NCBI GenBank assembly: GCA_003996215.1
Contig: QJPP01001852.1
Location: 62,001 to 126,000 of the forward strand
Direction of reading: 5' to 3'
DNA: 64,000 nt
From: Jaltomata sinuosa
Taxonomy: Eukaryota; Streptophyta; Magnoliopsida; Solanales; Solanaceae
Numbering within the stretch: position 1 is the stretch's first letter; each line of letters begins with the position of its first letter. Both the position numbers and the translations under genes were made by a program. The notes under the pieces are model-generated. The model saw only the letters and a program-made list of their open reading frames with translations, ran no database searches and was not told where the DNA came from. Below are positions 23,389-35,440 of this stretch, one piece after another.

Positions 23389-24924
23389 ATGTCCCACCAC
23401 GGTGCAAGTCCAATTGGGGAGAGCTCGGAGAACCTCATGGAGGTTCTTACATACCTCTCCAAACAAATGGCGGAAATGAATGGGAAGTTAGGAGGTATGG
23501 ATGAAAGGTTGGTCCGGGTGGAAAATGAGAATAGAGGGAAGGCACTCCAAGTCGAAAATGAGGAGGCGGCGAGTATCGGGGCATTCCACCACCATTACTC
23601 CGGGGCAAGCTCACCAACTATGTTACCCTCCACAAAATCGAACCCGAAACTTCCAACAACCCACCTTCCACACAAACAACCCTCCAAACCACCCAAGGCA
23701 ACCAACACCACATCCACATCAACAACCCTATCGCCCTCCACAAGAGAACCGTCCTTTGGTGGCAAACCAAGTTCTATACCAAACTCCACTCCAAAACCCA
23801 TCAAATGCATCCTTACATGATTCCTACATATCACCTCCACGAAACACCACACAAACACCCTACCCAAACCACCAATTTCAAAATCCTCTCTATGATGACA
23901 TGAATGAAGATCACAACAATGATGTGTTTTGGGAGCATGGGGGTAGAGATGGCTATGAAGGGCTAAGGGAAGGGGTCCAGCCTCGGGACTTGGGGTGGGA
24001 CCAAGTAATAGGAGGTCAAGGCTATGGGAATAGAGGAGATAGGATGGGGAATAGAGGAGCTAGGTATGGAGAACGGAATGATCAAGATAGGGGATTGAAC
24101 ACGATCAAGGTTACACTTCCAAAGTTCAAGGGAAGTAGTGACCCGGATGAATTTCTTGAATGAAACTACAAAGTGAACGGATTTTTCTTACTAATAACAT
24201 CTCAGAATCATTGAAGGCGAAGTATGCCCTCACTCAATTCGAGGGATATGCTTCCACATGGTGGGAATCTAAGAGGGGGGAACGAGAGAGTCGTCATATC
24301 TATGAGTTGCCCACTTGGAAAGAGTTGGTTGGTCTAATGGAGTACAGGTATTTGACTCCGGATTACTACCAAGAAGCTCTCAAGAAGGTGTACATGCTTA
24401 GGCAAGGTACCAAGAGTGTTGAAGAATACTATGATGAATTTGAGAACTTGAGAATGAAGTCCAAGCTTGAGGAGCATATGCAATACACGGTGATACAATT
24501 CATGGCAAACTTGAGGCCCGATATCTTGAAGCCTTTGAGACTTAAACACTATGAGAATCTTGAAACGGCTTTCCATGATTCCTCTAAGGTCGAAATTGAT
24601 TTGAAAGATGTGAAGACATATAAGGCCAAGAGTTTTCCAACTTCCTCATGGAGTAAAAACAATGATAAGTGGAAGACCCCAACTCCTCGAGAATCATCTA
24701 AAGGTAGTGGTCAAGATACTCAAGTCAAGGATGATTACAATGCCAAAGGGAATGACAAGCCGAAAGGAGGTAACTTTGAAAAACCCAACTTTCCTCGACC
24801 CTCTACCATCCAATGCTTTCGATGTCAAGGGAGGGGACATATTGCTAGTGAGTGTCTTAATAGAAGGACAATTGTTGCTTTTCGTGATGGGTATAAAACC
24901 GATGAGGAAGATAAGCATGATTAA
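23389..24924 (+). pseudogene. CRM gag
   Basis: It starts at ATG 23389 (MSHHGAS). The first frame gives a coiled-coil-like N-terminus, then shifts near 23580 into a Pro/Asn/Gln-rich linker. A TGA at 24161-24163 with a nearby shift leads to the capsid (YASTWWESKRG, 24160 onward). The zinc knuckle CFRCQGRGHIASEC is intact at 24814-24855. A TAA at 24922-24924 interrupts before the protease. Confidence 0.85.
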
Positions 24925-27212
24925 AGGAGTGAGGGAGAGGGAGATAAAGGTGAAGGGGAGAGAGTAGCTTCGGGGGATGAGGAAGAAAGGTTGGATGAGA
25001 GGGTAAATTTTGCTTGCTTCATGGAAAGGGGGCAACCCTTACTTGATGATAATGAAGAGTTGAAGGTAAATTCCAACCTTTCATGTGTTGTGAGGAGAAT
25101 TATGGGAGCCCTTGCCAAAGAAGAACTTGACCAACAGGAGAATCTATTTCATGCTAGGTGCAAGATCCAAGATAAGGTGTGTTCTTTGATTATTGATAGT
25201 GGGAGTTGCACTAATGTGGTAAGTAGTTCTTTGGTGGAGCGTATGCAAATTCCAACAAGAAGGCATTCCAACCCGTACAAGCTACAATGGCTCAATGAGA
25301 GTGGAGAGATGAAGGTCCTCAAACAAGCAAGTATTCGATTTAGTGTGGGCAAGTACAATGAGGAGTTGATTTGTGATGTGGTACCCATGTTAGCTTGTCA
25401 TGTATTATTGGGGAGGCCTTGGCAATTTTATAGAGATGTTGTGCACTATGGAAGGACCAACAAGTATGCTTTTGTGATTGACGGTAAGAAATATGTACTT
25501 GCACCTCTCACCCCATACCAAGTAAGTGAGGACTATCGGGCTATGAAGGATCTTCGGGAGAGAATAAGGGTGGAAGAAGCGAAGAGTGAAGGTGAAAGTT
25601 CCACCATTGTTCCAAAAGAGGGAAGTGACTTGGCTAGAAACAAGAAGAACATGTGTATGATAGCCAATCCAAACAATTGTCTAAAGGGTGTGGATGAGGA
25701 ACGCTTTTTAGTGTGCCTTGTCAACACCAATCTTTTATTGCATGCTAACCAATATACTAGCATTTTGCCTAGTATTGTTTCTTCTTTTTTGCAGGACTAT
25801 GATGAACTATTTCCGGATGAGATGCCCGAGGGACTACCACCCTTGAGGGGAATTGAGCACCAAATTGACTTCGTGTCGGGGTCACAAATTCCTAACCGAC
25901 CAGCCTATAGGTGTAATTCGGAAGAGACCAAGGAGCTACAAAGGCAAGTGGAAGAACTCCTTGAAAAGGGATTAATCAAAGAAAGCCTAAGCATGTGTGC
26001 CGTACCGATTATCCTTGTTACCAAAAAGGATGGTACTTGGAGAATGTGCATTGATTATAGAGCCGTGAACAAGATTACTCAAGTATAGGCATCCAATTCC
26101 TAGACTTGATGAAATGTTGGATGAGCTTTGTGGATCAAGTGTGTTCTCAAAGGTTGATCTTAGGAGTGGGTACCATCAAATTCGAATGAAACCGGGTGAT
26201 GAATGGAAGACGGCTTTCAAAACAAAATTTGGGTTGTATGAATGGCTTGTGATGCCGTTTGGTTTGACTAATGCTCCAAGCACTTTCATGAGGTTGATGA
26301 ATCATGTTCTAAAACCCTTCATAAACAAGTTTGTGGTTGTGTACTTTGATGACATACTTGTGTATAGCAAGACAATTGAAGAGCATGTAGGCCATTTAAA
26401 ACAAGTGTTTGATATTTTGCTACGAGAAAGGTTATTCGCGAATCTCAAGAAGTGTTCTTTTTGTGTTGAAAAGGTAGTGTTCTTGGGCTTTGTGGTTAGT
26501 GCAAGTGGTATAGAGGTTGATGAAGAAAAGTTGGAGTCAATCAAGACTTGGCCGACCCCATCCAATGACACCGAGGTAAGAAGTTTTCATGGGTTGACGA
26601 GCTTTTACCGGCGTTTTGTTAAGGGTTTTAGTTCAATTGCTTCCCCATTAACCGAATTGATCAAGAGATATGTACCTTTTGTGTGGGGGGAAGAACAAGA
26701 GAAGTCCTTTCAAGCATTGAAGTCCATGTTGAGTTCCTCCCCATTACTCCAACTACCTAATTTTGATAAAGCTTTTAAGATAGAGTGTAATGCTTTGGGT
26801 GTTGGGATATGTGGTGTCTTGATGCAAGAGGGAAAACCATTGGCTTACTTTAGTGAAAAACTAAAGGGAGCTACTCTTCGGTACTCAACTTATGAGAAGG
26901 AATTATATGCATTTGTGAGGGTATTGGCTCATTGGCAATACTACTTGTGGCACAAAGAGTTCGTGATAAGGACCGATCATGAGTCCTTGAAACATCTTAA
27001 GAGGCAATACAAGTTGAACAAGCGACATGCCAAATGGGTTGAATTCATTGAGACCTTTCCATATGTGATCAACTACAAGCAAGGCAAAGAGAATGTAGTA
27101 GCGTATGCTCTATCAAGGAGGTTTGTATTGGTCAACACCTTGGCTTCTAAAATGATGGGATTTGAAAGCTTGAAGGGATTCTATTCTATGGATCCCGATT
27201 TCAAAGAAACTT
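24925..27212 (+). pseudogene. CRM protease, RT and RNase H
   Basis: The same frame continues after the stop. The protease has active-site DSGS in LIIDSGSCTNVV near 25190. RT begins near 25830 (LPPLRGIEHQIDF), shifts at about 26085, then continues with the catalytic YFDD near 26342-26353 intact. In RNase H the first catalytic aspartate, expected after IEC, is Asn (AAT at 26789-26791), which alone should abolish RNase H activity. Another frame change lies near 27215. Confidence 0.87.
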
Positions 27213-28589
27213 TTGAGTCTTAGTCAAGGGAAGCGGGTTGATAGGTTCCACTTGGTTGATGGATTCTTGTTCAAGAATGGGCGAGTTTGTGTGCCGATGA
27301 GTTCATGGAGAGAGTTGTTCGTCAAGGAAGCTCATAGTGGTGGTTTGATGGGGCACTTTAGAGTACCCAAGACACTTGACATTCTTATGGAACAATTTTA
27401 TTGGCCAAAGATGAAACATGATGTGGAGCGGATTTGTGGACAATGTCTCGAATGCAAGCAAGCCAAATCCACGACTCAGACTCAAGGTAAGTATACCCCT
27501 CTTCCTACTCCTAGTGGTCCATGGATGGACATTTCTATGGATTTTGTGTTAGGACTTCCTAGGACTAAAAGAGGACCTGATAGCATATTTGTGGTAGTGG
27601 ATAGGTTCTCTAAAATGACTCATTTCATTCCATGCCATAAATGTGATGATGCATCCCATGTAGCATCCTTGTTTGTCATTAATGTGCTTAAATTGCATGG
27701 AGTCCCTCAAACCATTGTTAGTGATAGGGATTCCAAATTTCTTAGTCATTTTTGGAAGAATCTATGGGGTACACTTGGTACCAAACTCATGTTTTCTACT
27801 TCTTGTCATCCTCAAACAGATGGACAAACCGAAGTAGTCAACCAGACTCTTGGAAGCATGCTTAGGTGTATGATTAGGGGCACCCCAACCACTTGGGAAG
27901 ACCATTTACCCTTGATAGAATTTGTATATAACCGGTCTTTCCACTCTTCTATTGGAATGTCCCCATTTGAAGCATGTTATGGCTTTAAGCCTTTGTTTCC
28001 ATTAACTATGACTCCTTTGTCTAGCCATGTTGTTGTGAGCCTAGATGCTTAACAAAGAGCAAAGGAGATGATGGACATTCATTCCAAGGTAAAAGAGGCC
28101 ATTGAAAAGAACAATTCAAAGGTGGCCAACCGAAAGAATCGTGGAAGAAAGGAAGTGATTTTCAACCCGGAAGATTGGGTGTGGGTTCATTTCCGAAAGG
28201 AGAGGTTCCCACAAGTTCGAAAAGGAAAGCTAAGCCCAAGGGGCGACGGACCCTTCAAAGTGCTCATGCGGATAAATGACAATGCATACATGATTGACTT
28301 ACCAAGTGAGTATAATGTTCATAATGTTTTCAATGTTAGTGATCTTTCTCCTTGTGTTGTAGGTGGTCCATTGGATTCGAGGACGAATCCTTTTCAAGAA
28401 GGGGAGGATGATACTAGATTGGAAAGCATGGATGGTACTATCTTGGATGGCACTTATCCTTCAAGGCCTTTCACACGTAGTCAAGCTAAAGATCTCCAAG
28501 ACCTTCAAGCAATGTTCATGAAAAGGGAAGCATTAGAGAAGCTTGAAGAATCCCAAAGGAAAGCATACAATATGTGGGTGGTCCATTAA
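27213..28589 (+). pseudogene. CRM integrase with LTR-encoded C-terminus
   Basis: The HHCC zinc-binding region (EAHSGGLMGHF ... CLECKQ) and all three core acidic residues are present (VVVDRF, VSDRDSKF, TDGQTEVV). A TAA at 28050-28052 interrupts. The frame then runs through the C-terminal domain, the purine tract and 181 bases of the 3' LTR to the stop at 28587-28589. In the CRM clade the integrase tail carries the CR motif linked to centromere targeting. Whether this tail is a true CR motif is an inference. Confidence 0.85.
28397..28408 (+). other. Polypurine tract of CRM element
   Basis: AAGAAGGGGAGGA-like tract directly before the LTR. It also lies within the pol reading frame. Confidence 0.9.
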
Positions 28590-29054
28590 AGTGAGGTGGA
28601 AGGGGGAATTCAAGAATTCCCTAAAGAAGGCAACCAAACAAGGCCCTTACTTCATTAAGGGAAAAATTGTACTTGCTAGTGTCTTCTTATTCCCTAGTAT
28701 AAGTAGTAGCTTTTCTTCATTTTGGAAAGTTAGTTTTTGCATATTGAAGATTGATACTCTAAATCTTGTAGTTGCTAGTGTAAGACTTAGTGTAATTCTC
28801 TTAAGGAATTAGTGAGTGATTAGGGTGACTCTCTTGATTGTTAGTTTAACTTCTTTACTTAATTAATCGAAGGTCTCCCACTTGTGGATTTCATTTAGGT
28901 TTCCTTGATTAGTTGAGTTGAATTAGTTTCTAGTTGTTGGAATCAATTGGAAGGTGAGGGTTTTAGCCCTTTGTTGCCCATAATTTCAATTCCTAGTTAT
29001 TAATTCTCATATCTTTTCCTTCGTTTCTTCTTGTTTTTTGTATTTCCGTTATCA
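28409..29054 (+). repeat. 3' LTR of CRM element
   Basis: It starts TGATACTAG and ends CCGTTATCA, 646 bp. It encodes the last 60 or so codons of pol. Confidence 0.95.
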
Positions 29055-29059
29055 AGTCG
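29055..29059. repeat. Target duplication AGTCG (right)
   Basis: Partner of 21522-21526. Confidence 0.95.
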
Positions 29060-31272
29060 TCAGAAGACAGGTAGGTTATGGTCTTCCCTACCTAGACTCT
29101 GCGTATATAGGCTATAATTGCATTAATTAGTATCCTTGGGTTGGTTTTCTAGGTTGGTACCCCAGACCTTGTTCGCCTCTTTTGTCCATTTATTTCAAGC
29201 ATTGTTTGTAGTATTTGTTGTAGTGTTGTAATATTACCCTTGTGACCCCGTGTGGCCTTGTATATTCCTCTTGACCATAGACGGTGGGATATTTAGGAAT
29301 GCGCGCCAGTCCCATACATTGTGATATTACTTTAGGTTGGATATATGTGTTGTATAACTGATTGTGCCCGTGCAGGATTGATAAAATTGTTTGTGAGCCA
29401 TTGGGCTAATCTATTGTTTACAAGCATATCATTCATGCAAAGGATTTTCTGCATGTTTTACTACTGTTTTGGCTTCGGACCTACTATAAATGGTTTTCTA
29501 AACTTTGCATGGCCCCGAGGGTGCGTTTTTGGTAAAATGATTATAAAATGGTTTTGGGACTGAATTTTATGAAACCTCTTGGAGTAAAGAGGATATTACG
29601 ATTGCTTATTCACTATTTTTTGCACTGATACTAGACTCAGTTATGTTGGAGTGCTAGGCATGTTTTACTACGTATTTAGACCCGGATACGCTCTGGGCAC
29701 CCTTTATAAGGGTTATTGAGACTGGATTATTGATTTAGACTCGGATACGCTTTGGGCACCTTTTATAGGGGTTTTGAGATCACTACCACTGTTTTAGACC
29801 AAGTTCGATTCTGAGCATGTTCTACGAGATTCCGATTACTGATCTTGTCCTACTTTGAGATTTCACATTCGTTACTGTATGTGGTCTAGGACCTCCATAG
29901 GACCTGCCGTTCTAAGACCAGGGGCTACGGGCCTAGTGTGCCAGAGGAGGGCATCCCACTATGGGCCCTCCTTCTGGTCCTACGGGCGCCATAGGACGTG
30001 CATACAGGGGTTACTATCACCGGTTCTATCATGTCATATCATCATGAATAATTCATTCAGATTCCACCCTTGTTTGTTGTTTGCTCAGTGTACGCTCTGA
30101 TAGTATGGGATGCCGGAGGGTTTATTTTCACTTGATTGTGCTCCTCGAATGTATGGGCGGCCGTTGGGGTTGTAGGTAGATTATATTACTCTTATCGTAT
30201 CATAGAACTTGTTATGGCCTTCATTTCTTGGTGGTTTAGTGGTTTTTAGCCTGTTGAGGCTCTGATTATTTGATTATTGATGGCCTAGTTGTTTCTATAT
30301 TGTTGAGGCACTATTTATGTGGCCTTCTAAGTATTTATGGGTATCAGATCCTACCACCTCTTCCATGGTGCTGATTAGTGGTTTCGGTTTCTTTGTGGTT
30401 AGTTTATTCCATTCTAGGGTTGTAATTGTGAGATTGTTATCTGATTTCCCTGATCTTGAGTGGTGCTTTAAGCATGATTCTGTTAGTTATATTGCTCTAA
30501 ATTATTTATGTTTACTTGCTTTCCTTCATTTCCCTTTCTATTTGAGGTTACCGGTATAATCCCATTTTCTCAACTCTCTCTTTATATATATTCTTGTTGC
30601 AAGGACTCCTGGTGCGCTTTTCTTTTCTTCACCTGTGTTATGTGTTATATATATATCTTCAGTGGCTAGCATAGCTTGTTTGTAATCCTTGTTGACTTAT
30701 ATCCGTGCTAGTTTTCATGTGCTTTCTCTATTGCTTTTGTGACTGCTTCATTGTTATCTGCTATATTACTGTTTTTATATTGTATATGCGTTCAGTCGGC
30801 CGATGATGCCTACTGAGTACCCGTTGCTTAGCAATTGGTACTCATACTACACTTTTGCATCTTTCTGGTACAGATATTAGTGTGAGATCGTGTAGCTTTT
30901 GGATATTAGAGACTAGGGTAAGCGCCTGCCGACCGGGCTTGATCACATCTCATCTCTTGGTAGTGTTCCTCTTTATTTATTCGGAGATAGATGTATACTT
31001 ATTATTTTGTTACTTCTAGCACTTGTATTCTATTAGAAGCTCATGTACTATTGATACCAAGTCTTGGGGTTGGTGTAGTTCCCTTATATATATAATTTCA
31101 GGTTGTTTCTTCCTCGTTGTCTTTATCATATATCTGCTTCCGCTTATTTCTACTTATATTATGCGTGTTGGATTAGGTAATAGCCCATTACTAACCGTTC
31201 CGGGCTACGGGGATTGATTTGCCTACTGGGAGTTGTAGGTGCCATCATGACCTGAGAAATTGGGTCGTGACA
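29060..31272 (+). repeat. 3' LTR of A, second part
   Basis: It resumes with an acaggtaggttatgg-like segment, as in B at 45059, and ends GGGTCGTGACA. The two parts together make an LTR of about 3.7 kb. The flanking ATTAT (31273-31277) is the expected target duplication; its partner would be left of the window. Confidence 0.88.
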
Positions 31273-31543
31273 ATTATTTAAGAAAACAAATAAAAGATGG
31301 ATAAAAGAAAGTACTCTTAACATAAAAATAATCATTTATGAAAATAAAAAGGAAAGATTAAACAGGAAAAACACTAACAAATTAAGGATCAGGCTAAACA
31401 TGAAAATAGATATTCTATTTGAGAAAAAAAATAACACAAAAAAGGGAAAGAAATTAATTACGGAAAGCAAACAATTATTAAATAAAATAAGGTAGCACAA
31501 AATCCCACAAAAACAAAATCTGTAATGGTCAGAACCTAATTAT
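31273..31543 (-). other. Internal fragment of E
   Basis: AT-rich with no ORF. It lies just downstream (minus strand) of the primer site and is cut off by element A. Confidence 0.5.
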
Positions 31544-31561
31544 TCTCTAGCAGAGTCGCCA
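31544..31561 (-). other. Candidate primer-binding site of E
   Basis: The minus strand reads TGGCGACTCTGCTAGAGA directly after the LTR's terminal CA. This segment is typical of Ogre/Tat elements. Confidence 0.55.
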
Positions 31562-34500
31562 TGTTTTCGCGCCCCATTTTTCTCGTGAAGAAACGAAATT
31601 CAACATGATAACTTTTTTTAGGATTTAAAAGAGTGGAAAGTCGGCACCTAATGAATTAAGGTGCGTTAGAGTACCATACTACACTAACTATGATTAAATT
31701 AAGGTCTACGCAACAAAAAATTGGGTAAGGGTTCAAGTTATCTCAAAAGAAAGGTGTTAAGCGCCTTTTGAGGTCTACAAAAATGAGTCCCTGCCGAATT
31801 CATTATTATATGAGAAATTTGAGTAATAAACAAAGAGTCAAATAAATAAATTCAAGTAAAACCTTATTTCAAAAGAAGTAGATAAATTAAATCAATTTAA
31901 ATATTAATAAATCTAAGTGAGAAATAATTACGCATGTGAAACACAGTAAAAATAGATAAATAAATAAATAAGAAGAATCAGATAAGCTAGAAGACAGAAT
32001 TGACACAATAATATAAAGAAGATAACTTAATTACTAAGTGATTTAATTAATACTACCCCAAGCATATAATAACATGTGAATTAAATAAAACTATAAAGCA
32101 TGTACATTGGGGAGTAATCGCTCCACCTCGTGCAAAGTCTTAAAAGATCTCTTAATCAAAGTGCAATGACTATCGAGCTATAAGTGTATCATGTAGATTA
32201 CTCTCTACGTAGGAGAAAAGTTGGGGGAGAGAGTTTTTTAACCTAAAGGATCACCCCATGCAACATAAATTAATATTTCGCAATCTAATTAAGGATTGCT
32301 CATATTAATTAGCGAGCACAGACTATCATCTCCGTCTACCCACCTAAGTTGGTTATTAAGGTTATTATTAACATAAGAGCGCACTAAAAAATGGAAAATA
32401 CTAACACGTCTTAAGATGCCTACCCTTCCCGACTTAATGTCCAAGAGGCATTGAACTTACTAATTTGGAAATTGTTCTAGACAAATAAAATCCTAAGGTG
32501 ATTAATTATACACTAGATTAGCGTCAAACAACACAAGAAAGACTTGGAAACATATAGCACATAAATGGTCTCAATTAGGCCTCTTATTTAATTAGAAAGA
32601 TAGGATAAATGGTGATTAAAACAATGCTTCAAAAATTAACATTTTTATTAAACCTATGAACATGATTTCTAACGATAAAGACATGCAACAAATTTATTAA
32701 TTAAATCCTATGAGCAAAATATCGAGTAGTTTAACATGCTGAAACTGTTTTTAAACCTATAGACATGATGACAAATTAAATTAATATGCTAAAACTGATT
32801 TAGCCCTATAAGCATGATAGCTAATTAAATGCTAAAATAAATTTTAACTTATAGGTATGGTTTCTAATTTTAAATTTGAAACTGATTTAATCACATAGGC
32901 ATGATAACTAATTATTTAAATTCTGAAACGGAATTAAATCCTATAGGCAAGATCTCTATTATTGAAGATGTTAAACAGGTAGACATTAATTTAGAATCCA
33001 AATAGCATGGTATCTAAATGTTATGACTGAATTATAAAATTGCAAACTCTATAAGCATGATTTCTAAAGGTTTAATCTCATTTATACATGCTGAAGTTAT
33101 TATCTGAAATTTGCGAACTAAATTTATGAATATTTAAAGGGGGAATGAAACATTTTGAACCAGTTTATGATCCTATAGACATGATTTATAGGAAAATATT
33201 ATTATGCCCAATATGCTGAAATTAATTTAATCCTAGAGGCATGGTAACTAATTAATTTGACATGCTGAGCACTGTTTAAATCCTATAGGCAGAACAACTA
33301 TTTGAAATTTACCAACCAAATATTTTCAAATAAAGCAAGTAGCACGTAGTTTGCCCCTCACCCTTAGCAGCCCCTTAAATCTTTCATTTATTATCGAAGT
33401 TTATACAATAATATTACAGACAAAATGAATGAATGAAGAAAAACATAACAGAACTAATAAAATCTAATGGTCTTTAAATCTCCCAAATTTCGGGCAACTC
33501 TTCACTGTTCTCAAACAATCCGCCAGCAAATAACCTGTCAAATATGCCAAAACAAACATACAGAATTCCTAGGAGTCTATAGTAATCCCTAATATTAGTC
33601 CCTGACATGGAAAAGTTTCATGAGAACCTCGAGGGTCCTAGGCATTGGCCATGTCAAGGGGTATAAGATGCGTCATAGGCCCCCCATATTTAAAACAGAA
33701 TTCATTCGGGAAACACAAAACCAATGCGACTTTGACACTAGACAGATAAGATAACCATTGAACAAACACAAACAAATCCAAAGGGATTTCAAGCCAAGAA
33801 ATAGAAGTTCAAAGCCAAATAAAAATCAACCGACTAGTGACAAAGCTTGAATTTGAACCCCTACGGACATGCTTTCTTCTGGTTCACATATTTAAAGACA
33901 TACAAATCGAGAGGCATACCTATTTGCTTAAAGTACTCTCAAAAACATAAATGAAACAAATAAACATTTAAACTATAGAGAATCATGCACATAATTTAAA
34001 TTGCTTCGATCGGAAACTAACCGGTGTGCAGTAAACAACAAGAAAAGATTCAAAATCCAACACTTAACAATCAACAAGCTTATCAAAATGAAAGTTCTTG
34101 AAATATGAGAGTGATGGTGAGTAAAATCTCCAAAGTAATGAGGGGAAAGGGTTGTTTTTATAGTAAAAAATAGGAACCTTTTGGTAAAAGGAAAGGGATT
34201 AATTACAGTAGTAAATCAGAGAAATATTTTCCTTAATCATATAGAGAATCAATTAGTCCTCAAGCTTACAATAATGAAGAGAGTAACTAACGCTATACAA
34301 GAACAAAGAAGAACCAAGTAAGGGAACTCTTTACTAATTTAACACACGGAATCAATTAGCATATGAAACAGGTTTGACTTTACCATAAATAAACAAGTAA
34401 CAAAGTTGTCAATACCAAAATCTTTTTTCCTAAAATCCAGTAATCAAATCAATTAGGGAGAAAATAGGTCAACACTTTATCATAATTAACTAAGTACTAA

Positions 34501-35440
34501 GCTATTCTAATCCAGAAAAGGAAGAAAAATCAATCAAAGGGATGAAGGAAATAATGAGTAATCAATTGCACATCCAAGCTTCACCAAGAATAACAAAGTA
34601 TCAAGCTATTAAAATCCTAACAAGTCAACAAAATTCAATCAAAGGAACAAAGACATGCTAAAATTAATCAATACCGGTTAAAATTTAATAAACAAATTAC
34701 ACCCCAAGGGTGTCCAAATTCGTGTTCAAGAAGAAAAGGAGAGAGACGGGTTAAGACTATCAAACTAGTACAAAGATGTGGTTCATATGAAGAACACATT
34801 AAGACAATACAAAGGTGGAAAACCAAGCAGACTGACCTCTAAGATTCAGATAGTAATCAAAATAATGTTCACACAACAGAGAAAACTCATAATCAGACAC
34901 CCAGAAAGGCTAAAAAAAGCTCGTAAGAATTGATATTTGTCACATATGATAGTCTACAAGGGGTAATTAACAGAAAATCACAAGATTCAAGCACAAATTC
35001 ATTAGCCAAACTTTACTAACTTCACATCTAATAATCTGATAAAAGTGAAAAAAGATGACGAAGTTAATTCATGAACGAGACCAAAGAAGAAATGGATTTG
35101 TGATAATCCATCGGTATTCCACATTTTAACAGAAACCAAAGTGAACATCAATTTTGAAAATCCTCTTGGTTAATGAGCACTTGACCATAACGATAACGAT
35201 GAGTTGTTCATGACGCCCCTTTCATCGAAGCCTTCGAAGGTCACCGGGGAGAAGAGAAAATATTGGGGTTATGGGGTTTCATGGGAAAATTGAGAGAAAA
35301 TAAATGTGGGTCTGTTAGGTGGTTGTTCACTGGTGGTTCCCTGGGGGGTTTCACTGATGGCGATGATATAGTGATGAAGGAGCAGAGGGAGAGAAAGAGA
35401 GGAAGGGAGAGGAGGTAGCGAAGATAAAGAGAAGGAAGAC
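31562..35440 (-). repeat. E LTR, 3' portion
   Basis: AT-rich LTR DNA with no supported gene. It includes a decayed short-unit repeat array at 32650-33300 and a G-rich stretch near 35230-35440 that resumes at 37954 across the inserted solo LTR. Confidence 0.6.
32650..33300 (-). repeat. Decayed tandem array in E LTR
   Basis: A motif close to CCTATAGGCATGAT recurs about 12 times (near 32652, 32706, 32755, 32802, 32848, 32893, 32938, 32996, 33047, 33170, 33230, 33283). Spacing is mostly 45-60 bp, and copies of CTAATTAA and ATGCTGAAA lie between. One larger gap follows 33047. Confidence 0.75.

Larger units (their letters stand above)
21527..29054 (+). mobile_element. Full-length CRM-like chromovirus
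   Basis: 7,528 bp, two 646-bp LTRs, perfect primer site, gag, protease, RT, RNase H, integrase, purine tract and perfect 5-bp duplication. The RT start (LPPLRGIEHQIDF, then PNRPAYR) and a pol frame that runs through the purine tract into the 3' LTR are features of the CRM (centromeric chromovirus) clade. My hand alignment of the two LTRs gives about 23 substitutions in 646 positions and no indels. Inactive through several stops and frameshifts. Confidence 0.88.
5149..31272 (+). mobile_element. Degraded gypsy element A (host of two nested elements)
   Basis: Pieces in order: LTR tail 5149-5205, primer site, gag 5414-5965, Tekay insertion, gag and pol remnants 16416-20002, 3' LTR 20003-21526, CRM insertion, rest of the 3' LTR 29060-31272. 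The pieces join cleanly at the two target duplications. The family is the same as B, C and F by LTR ends and internal similarity. The 5' LTR stops abruptly at 5149 where D ends, so its remainder should lie left of the window. Confidence 0.85.
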
